From CAMBDS01 sp964355675 (GTDB lineage Bacteria > Electryoneota > AABM5-125-24 > Hatepunaeales > Hatepunaeaceae), in contig CAYHEC010000036.1 in assembly GCA_964355675.1 (NCBI GenBank), forward strand, positions 1 through 29,981: a stretch of 29,981 nucleotides of DNA, written 5' to 3'. Shown here in pieces: positions 1-7,648 of this stretch (its first letter is position 1; every line of letters begins with the position of its first letter). A program made the translations under genes and the position numbers. The notes beneath the pieces were generated by a model. The model was not told where the DNA came from. It saw only the letters and a program-made list of their open reading frames with translations, and did no database searches.

Positions 1-51
1 AATTGGCGTCCCAAGCGAATAAATCAACGAACTCTGAAAGTCCGCCCTCCA
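1..51 (-). repeat. Partial AGAGTTC-type dispersed repeat, inverted, cut by window start
   Basis: Read as reverse complement, bases 1-51 match 29885-29935 at 50 of 51 positions (mismatch at base 10). They contain the terminal motif AGAGTTCGTTGATTTATTCG (complement of 15-34) and the flank GGAGGGCGGACTTTC. The rest of the element would lie outside the window. The orientation is opposite to the copies at 21774 and 29891. Confidence 0.85.
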
Positions 52-110
52 AGAAAATCGCTACTTAGTTAATACTCTCAAATTTCTTTCTTTTTTTATA
101 AGAATTCCAT

Positions 111-150
111 CTTAACCAAAAACTAACAATTTCCTCATCATCGCTTAACA
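111..150 (+). promoter_or_regulatory. Possible Pho-box-like 11-bp-phased direct repeats upstream of the porin
   Basis: CTTAAC (111-116), ACTAAC (122-127) and CTTAAC (144-149) fall on one 11-bp register (offsets 0, 11, 33), 57-95 bp before the porin start. PhoB-type and Bacillus PhoP-type operators are direct repeats with an 11-bp period, and the following genes are phosphate genes. The match is to spacing and a TTAAC-like core, not to the E. coli CTGTCAT sequence. It is a weak inference, and no clear -35/-10 pair was identified. Confidence 0.3.
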
Positions 151-205
151 CATCTCCTTTTAATTAGCTGCTGTAAATCAGAAAACAAAAACAAAAGGAG
201 AAACA

Positions 206-1543
206 ATGAGATCATGGTACAATATGGGCGCGATAGTAGCCCTGTTGATCTCTTTCAGTACGGTTCCGGTTCGAGCGGCAGACGGTTCATCAGAAGAGAT
301 GGACGCCCTGAAGGGTAAGATCGATGGAATGAGCGAGACCCAATTAGCCACGCAATCAACTCTGGATGCTTTGGCAAAAATTAAATTATCGGGATACATT
401 CAATCCCAGTTCCAATTGGCTGATGGTGACGGAGTTGCCGGCTACTCCGGTGGCAACTTCGCAACCGGCAATCATCAACGCTTTCTTATTCGACGAGGCA
501 GGTTGAAGGTGAACTACGTTAACAGCCTCACCCAGTATGTTCTGCAGTTCGACGTGACTCAGGGTGGAGTCGCAATCAAAGACGCCTACATGACGGTCAC
601 CTGTCCGCAACTTAAAGCATTGAGCCTCACCGCTGGTGGCTTTGACCGCCCGTTCGGCTTTGAAATATCCTACTCTTCGAGTAATCGCGAATCGCCAGAA
701 CGTTCGCGTATGTTCCAGACACTATTTCCCGGCGAGCGTGATCTTGGTGTGAAGCTCGAATACGCTCCCGATAGCGGCCCCCTTTCATTCCTTCGCGCTA
801 AGGTTGGCGCCTTTAACGGTATGGGCGTCACCGCCGCAGAGAATGACAACAATAAAGACATCATCGGACGACTTGGCGTTTCACTTCCGTTTTATGAGCA
901 GAACATGGCGCTTGACGCCGGAGTCTCAATCTATAACGGCAAGGTTCGTAATGTTGATAAGTACGTTTACGCTGTAGATGGTCCCGCGAAAAAGTGGACG
1001 GTTGACTCAACCTCTACTAATAAGAACGTCTATCACGACCGCAACTATATGGGCATCGATGCTGAGTACTACGCAGATATGCCCATAATCGGCGGGATGT
1101 CGTTGCGGACAGAGTTCATCACCGGGGATCAGCCTTCTCTCAAGGGCTCTAATACCTTTTATATCGCTCCAGCGGTTACAACCGACCCAACAGTAACAGC
1201 CCTCTACGAGCGTAAGTTTACCGGTTATTATGTCAACTACATTCAGAACATCGGCATGATGGATCTATTCGTGCTGAAGTATGATACGTTCGACCCGAAT
1301 ACTGAAGTAGCTGGAGATGACATTGGTGCGGCAGGAAATAATTCCGGTTCCGCAGACATTATGTACAATACGCTCGGCGTAGGCTGGGTCCATCATCTTG
1401 ACGGTAATGTCAAGCTGGTGGTTTACTACGATATGCCTGCTAATGAGAAGGTCAACACTGTTGTTACCTCAGGAAGCCTTCTGCCCTTCAAAGAGGACAT
1501 CAAGGACAACGTCCTAACCGTGCGGATGCAGTACAAGTTCTAA
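206..1543 (+). CDS. Phosphate-selective porin, OprP/OprO family
   Basis: Outer-membrane beta-barrel protein of 445 residues, probably a phosphate/polyphosphate uptake channel. The ATG follows AAGGAG (195-200) with a 5-nt spacer. Residues 1-24 form a signal peptide ending VRAA. A short alpha-helical stretch (about 27-55, SSEEMDALKGKIDGM) precedes the barrel, which opens with KLSGYIQSQFQ, a typical Porin_O_P beginning. The protein ends VRMQYKF, with the terminal aromatic residue expected of barrels recognised by the BAM complex. The length fits the family (about 400-450). Its position directly before pstS-C-A-B-phoU supports phosphate as substrate, since outer-membrane and inner-membrane uptake would then be encoded together. 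Specificity is inferred from family and context; another anion porin is the main alternative. Confidence 0.85.
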   Translation: MRSWYNMGAIVALLISFSTVPVRAADGSSEEMDALKGKIDGMSETQLATQSTLDALAKIKLSGYIQSQFQLADGDGVAGYSGGNFATGNHQRFLIRRGRLKVNYVNSLTQYVLQFDVTQGGVAIKDAYMTVTCPQLKALSLTAGGFDRPFGFEISYSSSNRESPERSRMFQTLFPGERDLGVKLEYAPDSGPLSFLRAKVGAFNGMGVTAAENDNNKDIIGRLGVSLPFYEQNMALDAGVSIYNGKVRNVDKYVYAVDGPAKKWTVDSTSTNKNVYHDRNYMGIDAEYYADMPIIGGMSLRTEFITGDQPSLKGSNTFYIAPAVTTDPTVTALYERKFTGYYVNYIQNIGMMDLFVLKYDTFDPNTEVAGDDIGAAGNNSGSADIMYNTLGVGWVHHLDGNVKLVVYYDMPANEKVNTVVTSGSLLPFKEDIKDNVLTVRMQYKF

Positions 1544-1566
1544 AGGGTTACTGCTGAATACAATAA

Positions 1567-1655
1567 GCGTGTAGCCCGCACAGCTTTGCTGGGTGGGCAG
1601 AAAATAATCACTAAACTAAGAAGTCCGCCCAGAAAAAGCTGTGCGGACTACACGC
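1567..1655. repeat. Long inverted repeat between porin and pstS (GTGTAGCCCGCACAGC family)
   Basis: The arm at 1567-1587 pairs with 1635-1655 at 20 of 21 positions, and pairing continues inward less perfectly (GCTGGGTGGGCA against TCCGCCCAG). The transcript could fold into a long stem around an A+T-rich loop. There is no T-run, so it is not a standard terminator. It could attenuate or stabilise the porin message relative to pstS. The same sequence family recurs at 26049-26070. Confidence 0.85.
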
Positions 1656-1737
1656 CACAATTCGGTTGGCAACTTGGACACAACGACATTACGGCGGTCA
1701 ACCGCCGACATCTAAAAGAAAATTCAAAGGAAACTAT

Positions 1738-2562
1738 ATGAAACACTTACTATCAATCCTCGCGCTGGCAATCCCACTGATGACCTTTGCGGCAGAGAAA
1801 ACTACGATCACCGTCAAGGGATCGGACACGATGGTCATCCTCGCCCAGCGCTGGGCTGAGACTTACATGAAATCTCACCCCGACATCACCGTTCAAGTGA
1901 CCGGCGGCGGATCTGGAACGGGGCTGTCGGCTCTGCAAAACGGCACAACCGACATCGCCAACTCATCGCGCCCGATAAAGTCATCCGAACGTGAGAAACT
2001 GAAGCAACGCTTCAACAGTCTTGGTGTGGAAGTAAAGGCGGCAAAAGATGGCCTTTCGGTCTATCTGAATGAAGTCAATCCGGTTAAAAACCTGACAATG
2101 GATCAGCTTAAGGCGATCTACAACGGGATGATCACAAATTGGAAGGACGTTGGCGGACCTGACACCAAGATCATCCTTTATGGTCGTGAGAACAGCTCGG
2201 GGACCTATGTATTTTTCAAGGACAACGTTCTTGCCGGAGGTGACTTCGCGCCAACAATGCAGACACTCCCCGGCACAGCGGCGGTAGTCAATGCCATCGC
2301 TAACGACAAAAACGGCATCGGATTTGGTGGTGCGGCTTATGGTAAGGGGATTAAATTCTGTCCACTTAGCGAGAATGCCGGCTCACCGGCTTACGAACCA
2401 ACCGAGGCAAATATTAAGAACAGTTCATATCCGCTTTCACGCTATCTATTCATGTATCTGCGGGGTAAGCCGACCGGGGCTATTAAGGATTACATCGATT
2501 GGATTCTGAGTCCCGAAGGGCAGAAACTGGTTGCCGATGTCGGATACTTCCCTGTCCGCTAA
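1738..2562 (+). CDS. pstS: Phosphate ABC transporter substrate-binding protein PstS
   Basis: Periplasmic phosphate-binding component of the PstSCAB importer, 274 residues from the ATG at 1738, which follows AAAGGA at suitable spacing. A longer frame from 1666 is possible but would run through intergenic repeat sequence before the signal peptide. The signal peptide is MKHLLSILALAIPLMTFAA. The mature protein starts TTITVKGSDTM, a hallmark of the PstS-like family, followed by TGGGSGTGLSALQNGTTDIA and later NSSGTYVFFKD, loops that contact phosphate. At 274 residues it is shorter than E. coli PstS and resembles the compact PstS common outside Gammaproteobacteria. It opens the pst operon; pstC begins within or just after its end. 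Confidence 0.93.
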   Translation: MKHLLSILALAIPLMTFAAEKTTITVKGSDTMVILAQRWAETYMKSHPDITVQVTGGGSGTGLSALQNGTTDIANSSRPIKSSEREKLKQRFNSLGVEVKAAKDGLSVYLNEVNPVKNLTMDQLKAIYNGMITNWKDVGGPDTKIILYGRENSSGTYVFFKDNVLAGGDFAPTMQTLPGTAAVVNAIANDKNGIGFGGAAYGKGIKFCPLSENAGSPAYEPTEANIKNSSYPLSRYLFMYLRGKPTGAIKDYIDWILSPEGQKLVADVGYFPVR

Positions 2563-3613
2563 AATGCAGAAGTCTTCGACAAGCCTTGCTCACTCGCCGG
2601 TACGTCCAATTGAGCTGGTCGGAGAGACACTGATCAGGATCGTCGCCTTCGTTTCGTTGGCGGCGATCCTTTTGATCTTTATATTTGTGTTCAAAGAGAC
2701 GTTATCCCTTTTCAATCAACCGATTGCAGGCTCTGCCATTGTTAATTCGAGCGAGGCGATGGAATCTTATGGTGATCCGGTTGAAGACGCCATCATAGTC
2801 CCGTCACAAACAGCCTCTTCTACAGCTTCGGAACCGACAACACACCCGAAAAGGGTCGGGTTTGGCTCCCTCTTTGGCAGTGAGTGGCAACCTATCTCCG
2901 ACAACCCCAAGTTTGGCCTGTTGCCTTTAATCATCGGAAGTTTCAAAGTTACGCTGATCGCTTTGTTGATAGCCGGACCATTGGGAGTGTTGGCGGCAGT
3001 CTATGCCACGTCATTCGCGCCCAAATGGGTCAGGGTGTGGTTGAAACCAACAATAGAATTACTGGCAGGTTTTCCGACGGTGGTGATTGGATTCTTTGCG
3101 CTGACGATTCTTGCCACAATCCTGCAGAAAACTTTTGGGTGGCAATACCGCCTTAATGCCATGACCGGAGGCATCGCGTTGGCGTTGGCGGTGGTCCCGA
3201 TCATCTTCACTGTCACCGAGGACGCCCTCAACACGGTACCAAGAGCGCTCGCTGAGGCAGGTCTGGCGCTGGGAGCCTCCAAATGGCAGACCGCTCTGTT
3301 TATAATTCTCCCTGCCGCGACGCCTGGAGTGTTGGCGGCGCTGATACTTGGCTTTGGCCGTGCATTCGGCGAAACGATGATCGTCCTGATGGCGACCGGA
3401 AACGCCGCTCTGATGTCGTTTAACCCAGCCGAGCCGATCAGAACGATGTCGGCGACCATTGGAGCAGAAATGGCAGAAGTTGTCTTTGGGGATATTCACT
3501 ACGGTGTGCTATTCTTCATCGGAATTGTCCTCTTCATGGTCACTTTCGCCCTGAATGCTGTCGCCGAGTTTTACGTGCGACAACGACTCCGCAAACGCTT
3601 TGGGAGCCGCTGA
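2537..3613 (+). CDS. pstC: Phosphate ABC transporter permease PstC
   Basis: Inner-membrane permease subunit pairing with PstA. It is a multi-spanning protein: a first hydrophobic helix (IRIVAFVSLAAILLIFIFVF), a long polar insert of about 70 residues rich in Ser, Thr and Pro (residues ~60-120), then a binding-protein-dependent permease domain. The coupling-helix motif is AEAGLALGASKWQTALFIIL followed by RAFGETMIVLMATGN. The start is uncertain: TTG 2531 and ATG 2537 overlap pstS, whereas ATG 2564 lies 1 nt after the pstS stop and would give tight translational coupling; none has a clear ribosome binding site. The stop overlaps the pstA start by 1 nt. The polar periplasmic insert is larger than in E. 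coli PstC, but such inserts occur in the family. Confidence 0.92.
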   Translation: MSDTSLSAKMQKSSTSLAHSPVRPIELVGETLIRIVAFVSLAAILLIFIFVFKETLSLFNQPIAGSAIVNSSEAMESYGDPVEDAIIVPSQTASSTASEPTTHPKRVGFGSLFGSEWQPISDNPKFGLLPLIIGSFKVTLIALLIAGPLGVLAAVYATSFAPKWVRVWLKPTIELLAGFPTVVIGFFALTILATILQKTFGWQYRLNAMTGGIALALAVVPIIFTVTEDALNTVPRALAEAGLALGASKWQTALFIILPAATPGVLAALILGFGRAFGETMIVLMATGNAALMSFNPAEPIRTMSATIGAEMAEVVFGDIHYGVLFFIGIVLFMVTFALNAVAEFYVRQRLRKRFGSR

Positions 3614-4512
3614 TGATCCGCAGTAAATTTTTTGGCAAGTTGGTTCTCTGGAGCACAGGCATATCGGCGGGGTTGATCCTGAGCGCAATTGTTTTCATGC
3701 TTGTTGTGATCGTCAAGGAGGGCTTTGGAAATATCTCTTGGGAATTTCTTACTACTGCGCCTTCCAACGGTATGACTGGCGGGGGAGTCTTTCCAGCAAT
3801 TGTCGGGACATTTGTTATGGTGGTGCTGATGTCTCTGATCGGTGTGCCCGTCGGAACGGTTACTGCCATCTACCTTACCCAGTACGCCCGGCAGGACTCA
3901 TTCTTTGCCAAATGGATACGCTTCGCAGTCAATACTCTTGCAGGAGTACCGGCTATTGTCTTCGGCTTGTTCGGACTGGGTTTTTTCGTGCAGTTTGTCG
4001 GGAGAGGGATAGACGAGATGGCGGGCGCTGAGGTGGCAGTCTGGGGGCAACCGAGCTTGTTCTGGGCAAGCTTGACGATGGCACTTTTGACCTTGCCTGT
4101 AGTGATTGTTTCAGTGGAGGAGGCAATTCGAAGCGTTCCACGAGAATTGAGCGAGGCGAGCATGGCTCTCGGGGCGACTCGCTGGCAGACCATCTGGAAG
4201 GTGGTTATCCCAAATTCATTTGGCGGGATAATGACCGGAGCGATTCTGGCAGTCAGCCGTGGCGCGGGTGAAGTAGCGCCGATCCTCTTCACCGGAGTCG
4301 CCTACTTCCTGCCGCATCTTCCACAATCGCTCTCGGATCAATTCATGCATTTAGGTTACCATTTGTATGTCCTGACGACTCAGTCTGCCGATGTGGAAGC
4401 GGCACGGGGAATGCAGTTCGCGACTGTGTTGGTGTTGCTGGTGATGACATTTTGCCTGAATTTCAGCGCGATTATTTTGCGGCAGTATATTAGAAATCGG
4501 ACGCGAATTTAA
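3613..4512 (+). CDS. pstA: Phosphate ABC transporter permease PstA
   Basis: Second permease subunit, 299 residues with about six membrane segments. The start ATG at 3613 shares one base with the pstC stop. The N-terminal helix (LVLWSTGISAGLILSAIVFM) precedes the family segment GGVFPAIVGTFVMVVLMSLIGVPVG. The cytoplasmic EAA loop is EASMALGATRWQTIWKVVIP, followed by SRGAGEVAPILFTG, which is PstA-specific. The last helix precedes the end ILRQYIRNRTRI. Length and motif order are normal for PstA. The pstB ATG follows the stop codon directly with no gap, so PstA and PstB are very likely translated from one message. Confidence 0.93.
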   Translation: MIRSKFFGKLVLWSTGISAGLILSAIVFMLVVIVKEGFGNISWEFLTTAPSNGMTGGGVFPAIVGTFVMVVLMSLIGVPVGTVTAIYLTQYARQDSFFAKWIRFAVNTLAGVPAIVFGLFGLGFFVQFVGRGIDEMAGAEVAVWGQPSLFWASLTMALLTLPVVIVSVEEAIRSVPRELSEASMALGATRWQTIWKVVIPNSFGGIMTGAILAVSRGAGEVAPILFTGVAYFLPHLPQSLSDQFMHLGYHLYVLTTQSADVEAARGMQFATVLVLLVMTFCLNFSAIILRQYIRNRTRI

Positions 4513-5277
4513 ATGAATCAACAATCTGTACGCCTGATATCGAACAAGCTCAGTGTCTATTATGGAGCCAAGCAGGCATTGCGCGAAATCAGCTTGGAAA
4601 TCCGCACCAACCGGGTCACCGCACTTATTGGCCCCTCGGGCTGTGGAAAAACGACCTACCTGCGATCACTGAATCGGATGAACGACTTGATCGAGAACAT
4701 TCGAATTGAGGGCGAGGTATTGCTTGATGGAGAAAACATCTATGGCAAGGGGGTCGATGTAGTCGCTCTGCGAAAGCGAGTGGGGATGATTTTCCAGCGA
4801 TCCAATCCTTTCCCTAAGACGATCTACGAGAACGTCGCCTTCGGCCCACGCCTCTATGGTTTGAGAACCAGAGCCGAGATGGATCTGATTGTCGAAAGTA
4901 GTCTCCACCAAGCGGCACTCTGGGATGAAGTAAAAGACGACCTGCAAAAGAGCGCCTACTCGCTTTCCGGCGGGCAACAGCAGAGGCTTTGCATCGCGCG
5001 TGCGATTGCTGTCCAGCCGGAGATTCTTCTGATGGACGAACCTGCTTCAGCGCTCGACCCGATTGCCACCGGACGGATTGAGGAATTGATCCACGATCTG
5101 AAGTCGCGTTACACGATCGTGATCGTCACTCATAACATGCAACAGGCGGCGCGCGTCAGCGATTATACCGCTTTCTTTTACATGGGCGAGTTGATCGAAT
5201 TCGCCGATACTCCAATCATCTTCACCAAGCCTGCCGAGCCGCGCACGGAGGCATACATTACCGGACGATTTGGATAG
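4513..5277 (+). CDS. pstB: Phosphate ABC transporter ATPase PstB
   Basis: ATP-hydrolysing subunit of the phosphate importer, 254 residues, the usual PstB length. Walker A is GPSGCGKTT (residues 40-48), followed by YLRSLNRMNDL, specific to PstB. The Q-loop region reads GMIFQRSNPFPKTIYENVAFG, where the family usually has FQKPNPFP. The signature is LSGGQQQRLCIARA (from about residue 151), Walker B/D-loop LLMDEPASALDP, and the switch histidine lies in VTHNMQQAARVSD. The C-terminal EAYITGRFG is typical. All catalytic residues are present. The gene begins right after the pstA stop and precedes phoU. Confidence 0.96.
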   Translation: MNQQSVRLISNKLSVYYGAKQALREISLEIRTNRVTALIGPSGCGKTTYLRSLNRMNDLIENIRIEGEVLLDGENIYGKGVDVVALRKRVGMIFQRSNPFPKTIYENVAFGPRLYGLRTRAEMDLIVESSLHQAALWDEVKDDLQKSAYSLSGGQQQRLCIARAIAVQPEILLMDEPASALDPIATGRIEELIHDLKSRYTIVIVTHNMQQAARVSDYTAFFYMGELIEFADTPIIFTKPAEPRTEAYITGRFG

Positions 5278-5282
5278 CTCAA

Positions 5283-6050
5283 ATGCCGTCTGATAGTACG
5301 GCGGATTTAAATCCGCCATACTTCAAAAGAATTCGTCGTCATCATTATCATATTGGAATCCAATTGGAAATACATTTGCAAAGAGAAATCTCCCACCTGA
5401 AAGATAATATCCTGCTTATGGGTGGTAGAGCAGAAGAAGCCCTCGCTTCCGCAGTAAAGGCTCTTCACGGTCGTGACACGAAGCTTGCCGAACGTGTCAT
5501 TGTGAACGATCGATCAATCGATATGTTCGAGGTTGAGATCGAAGAAGATTGTCTGAAAATTCTCGCATTATACCAGCCCGTCGCCAGCGATCTCAGGTTT
5601 GTAATCGCAATCCTTAAAATCAATAACGACCTCGAGCGGATCGCTGATCTCGCCGTGAACATAGCCGAGAGGGCAATTACCATTGCAGAGGGAAAACCAG
5701 ATGTGATTCCACCAGCTCTCGCTGACATGGAGGGGAAGGTTCAAGCGATGCTGAAGGACGCCATTGATTCGCTTGTCACTCTTAATGAGCCGCTGGCCAG
5801 AGATGTGCTGAGAAGGGATGACGAGGTTGACGTTTTGCATCAGGGGATGTATCGGCTGTTCGAAGACAACATTCGCGCATTTCCCGAGAACATAGGCCGC
5901 GATATCAACCTTCTGTCGGTATCGCGTTACCTCGAACGCGCCGCTGATCAGATCACCAATATCGCCGAGGATGTTGTTTATATGGTGACTGGGGCAATCA
6001 TCCGACATAAACAGGGTGCAGAGAGTGGGTTAAAGACAGAAAAGGGATGA
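5283..6050 (+). CDS. phoU: Phosphate transport regulator PhoU
   Basis: PhoU links the Pst transporter to the phosphate-sensing histidine kinase and usually represses the Pho response when phosphate is plentiful. The two PhoU helical repeats are visible: residues ~36-120 (ISHLKDNILLMGGRAEEAL ... LKINNDLERIADLAVNIAE) and ~130-225 (MLKDAIDSLVTLN ... VSRYLERAADQITNIAEDV), with the E/D-x-x-x-D metal-site pattern in both. The N-terminus is abnormal: from ATG 5283 the first ~27 residues are coded by a dispersed palindrome (5300-5317) and flanking sequence with no PhoU similarity. Homology begins near EIHLQREISHLK, so initiation at TTG 5364 (residue 28) is an alternative. No phoR/phoB pair is in the window. 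Confidence 0.93.
   Translation: MPSDSTADLNPPYFKRIRRHHYHIGIQLEIHLQREISHLKDNILLMGGRAEEALASAVKALHGRDTKLAERVIVNDRSIDMFEVEIEEDCLKILALYQPVASDLRFVIAILKINNDLERIADLAVNIAERAITIAEGKPDVIPPALADMEGKVQAMLKDAIDSLVTLNEPLARDVLRRDDEVDVLHQGMYRLFEDNIRAFPENIGRDINLLSVSRYLERAADQITNIAEDVVYMVTGAIIRHKQGAESGLKTEKG
5300..5317. repeat. 18-bp perfect palindrome at the 5' end of phoU
   Basis: GGCGGATTTAAATCCGCC is its own reverse complement. It lies between the pstB stop and the first residues that match PhoU. Flanks GTAC (left) and ATAC (right) extend the symmetry imperfectly. In minus orientation the hairpin is followed by GTAC, like the hairpins at 8171-8316 and 28908. The core resembles the gatB-internal units at 14658-14735. 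Confidence 0.85.
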
Positions 6051-6449
6051 TAAGAGGTGATATTCGATGATGAGGCGGTGCAGGTGAGGGTGGGGATAGT
6101 TTTAGGAAAGCTGATAGAGTAGAGCAGGGCGTCTCGACCTGCCCGTAAAACGGGCGATGCTTGCCATCGCCTTTTCAAATCTGACTTATCGCGTGGGATT
6201 TACAATGTGCAGACGGGGACAGGTTTCAGATTGAGACGATACTTGCAAGCAAGTTGGGACACCCGCCGTTCAGTCTATCCGAGAATTGGATTGAATGCCC
6301 TGACACGCCCACTTCCGACCCGTTTTGATCAGAAGATGTTACATATTTCAATCTCTTGGGCTGGCGATCTCGGGGGGCCGGCAGTGGATTTCTGATAATT
6401 TTGGCATTCTCAGACAATCGCCTTTGCTGTTTTTCAATCCTGAAACAAA
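6051..6449. other. Gene-free stretch between phoU and a convergent lipoprotein gene
   Basis: About 400 bp between converging genes. Its left half holds three abutting hairpins (6124-6171, listed separately). I see no ribosome binding site plus credible start here. The short frames present lack any family signature and overlap one another on both strands. From about 6180 on I recognise nothing specific. Confidence 0.6.
6124..6175 (+). terminator. Three abutting hairpins after phoU, the last terminator-like
   Basis: Hairpin 1: GCAGG (6124-6128) with CCTGC (6138-6142). Hairpin 2: GCCCGT (6141-6146), loop AAA, ACGGGC (6150-6155). Hairpin 3: GGCGATG (6153-6159), loop CTTGC, CATCGCC (6165-6171), followed by TTTT (6172-6175). 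The last could end the pst-phoU transcript. The modular layout also matches the dispersed hairpin family of this window, so both readings are possible. Confidence 0.5.
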
Positions 6450-7262
6450 TCATTTGGTGATGGTGGCACTCTCTAAACTCTTAACCATTTGATTTACTAC
6501 TTCACGAAGGGAAACTATCGGTAATATAACATTGCTGGTTCCTGGTTCACCTTTTTCTTTTTTATCTGTGAACACTTCAAAATTGTCTTCCCACAACGGC
6601 TGATAAGTTGAGGTACTAATCATTCTGGTTGAAATTTGAACATGCTTTATTTGATGTCTGGGAGCATTAATAAAAATGTAATTAGTTATAAACGCTATAG
6701 GAAACGGCAGAATAATCTTCGCAATATCGCCTTCTAAAAGACCTTCAGCCATAAACCAGCCAATGCCTATCGGCGTGCCTAAAGCGATAAGAAAAGCAAT
6801 AGGAGTATTTATATCATAGTATCCATAAAAATGAGTTATATCGCCGACTATTAAACCATCAATTCCTATTTTATGAAGAGAATCTAATACTTCGTTTGAT
6901 ATCTGATCGGAGCGGAGCGATGCGGTATCAATTTTGGTAGTAAAAACCTTCGAGTAATTGAGATGTTCAATTAACATCTCAGTAACTTCTTCGGCAACTA
7001 CTCCGCTATACCTTTTATCGTAAGTGTAATCGTTTAAGTTGTTATCGCCCTTGATTTTTCTCGCAGACTTCACTTTTTCCGCATCTTCCCGTTTGTCTGA
7101 AAAGATAGCAATCTGAATTTTTAACGATTTCATAGACTTCGAAAAATAAATATCCTTCTCATTGAGTCCATATCTAACAGGAATACTACTGCATCCATAG
7201 AAGCAGAAAGCGGCGAATCCCAAAACCCAAAACATCATACCTGAACCGTTTAATTTCGACAT
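6450..7262 (-). CDS. Predicted lipoprotein, function unknown
   Basis: 270 residues. The N-terminus has a hydrophobic segment (MMFWVLGFAAF) and a lipobox-like FYGC with the lipidated cysteine at residue 24, so the mature protein is probably membrane-anchored. Polar residues (KIQIAIFSDKREDAEKV, then RYSGVVAEEVTEMLIEHL) precede a glycine- and isoleucine-rich hydrophobic stretch around residues 150-200 that could be a membrane hairpin. The C-terminal part (VQISTRMISTSTYQPLWEDN) resembles generic lipoproteins that start with a GNA1162/CsgG-like fold, but I do not recognise a family. The DNA is clearly more A+T-rich than the pst and pur blocks, which may indicate transfer. It is transcribed against phoU. 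An internal Met at residue 9 is a possible alternative start. Confidence 0.75.
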   Translation of the reverse strand: MSKLNGSGMMFWVLGFAAFCFYGCSSIPVRYGLNEKDIYFSKSMKSLKIQIAIFSDKREDAEKVKSARKIKGDNNLNDYTYDKRYSGVVAEEVTEMLIEHLNYSKVFTTKIDTASLRSDQISNEVLDSLHKIGIDGLIVGDITHFYGYYDINTPIAFLIALGTPIGIGWFMAEGLLEGDIAKIILPFPIAFITNYIFINAPRHQIKHVQISTRMISTSTYQPLWEDNFEVFTDKKEKGEPGTSNVILPIVSLREVVNQMVKSLESATITK

Positions 7263-7426
7263 GATGATCTTCTTTCTCAGAAATGGTGGACTCCTCGCTA
7301 ACTGGAGTCTGTTGCGAGGAATAGTGGTTGACTGCTTATCTTTTCAGCATCCATCTCAACCTTGAGGGATGTTAATTTGTCAAGTTCTGTATTACTTCAG
7401 CAGACTTAAGCGCCACCGCACTTCGT

Positions 7427-7648
7427 TCAGTTACCACGCTTCGGGTTTGCCTTGAGAATCTCCATAGCGGCGCGTAGAGTCCTGTTCACAGACTCGGAAT
7501 CGGTGAACATCTCGGCAACGTCTGGTTCAAGCAGAATCAGGTTTGTGCCTTGACGGTAGCGTTCAGCATACTTCCCTCGCACTCCTCCGGTGAAGTCGTA
7601 ATTGGGAAGCATCTCGTCAATTTCTTTGGGTTGGGTGTCCTTCTTCAT
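7427..7648 (-). CDS. Putative antitoxin partner of BrnT-type toxin
   Basis: 73 residues. The core NYDFTGGVRGKYAERYRQGTN resembles a widespread family of small proteins with a YDFSxGVRGKYAxRYxxGTN motif that sit next to RelE/BrnT-like toxins. The C-terminal half (VAEMFTDSESVNRTLRAAMEIL) looks like a short ribbon-helix-helix-type segment, plausible for DNA binding and toxin neutralisation. It overlaps the end of the toxin gene by 32 nt and follows it, as brnA follows brnT, but it lacks obvious BrnA sequence. The antitoxin role is inferred from this arrangement. Confidence 0.75.
   Translation of the reverse strand: MKKDTQPKEIDEMLPNYDFTGGVRGKYAERYRQGTNLILLEPDVAEMFTDSESVNRTLRAAMEILKANPKRGN

Noticed and set aside
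3001..3459. 152-codon minus-strand frame opposite pstC
   Set aside because: Antisense to the conserved permease domain; no start signal or recognisable motif.
6207..6395. 62-codon frame in the phoU-lipoprotein gap, with a 75-codon frame on the other strand
   Set aside because: No ribosome binding site, no family motif, and mutually overlapping frames; treated as noncoding.
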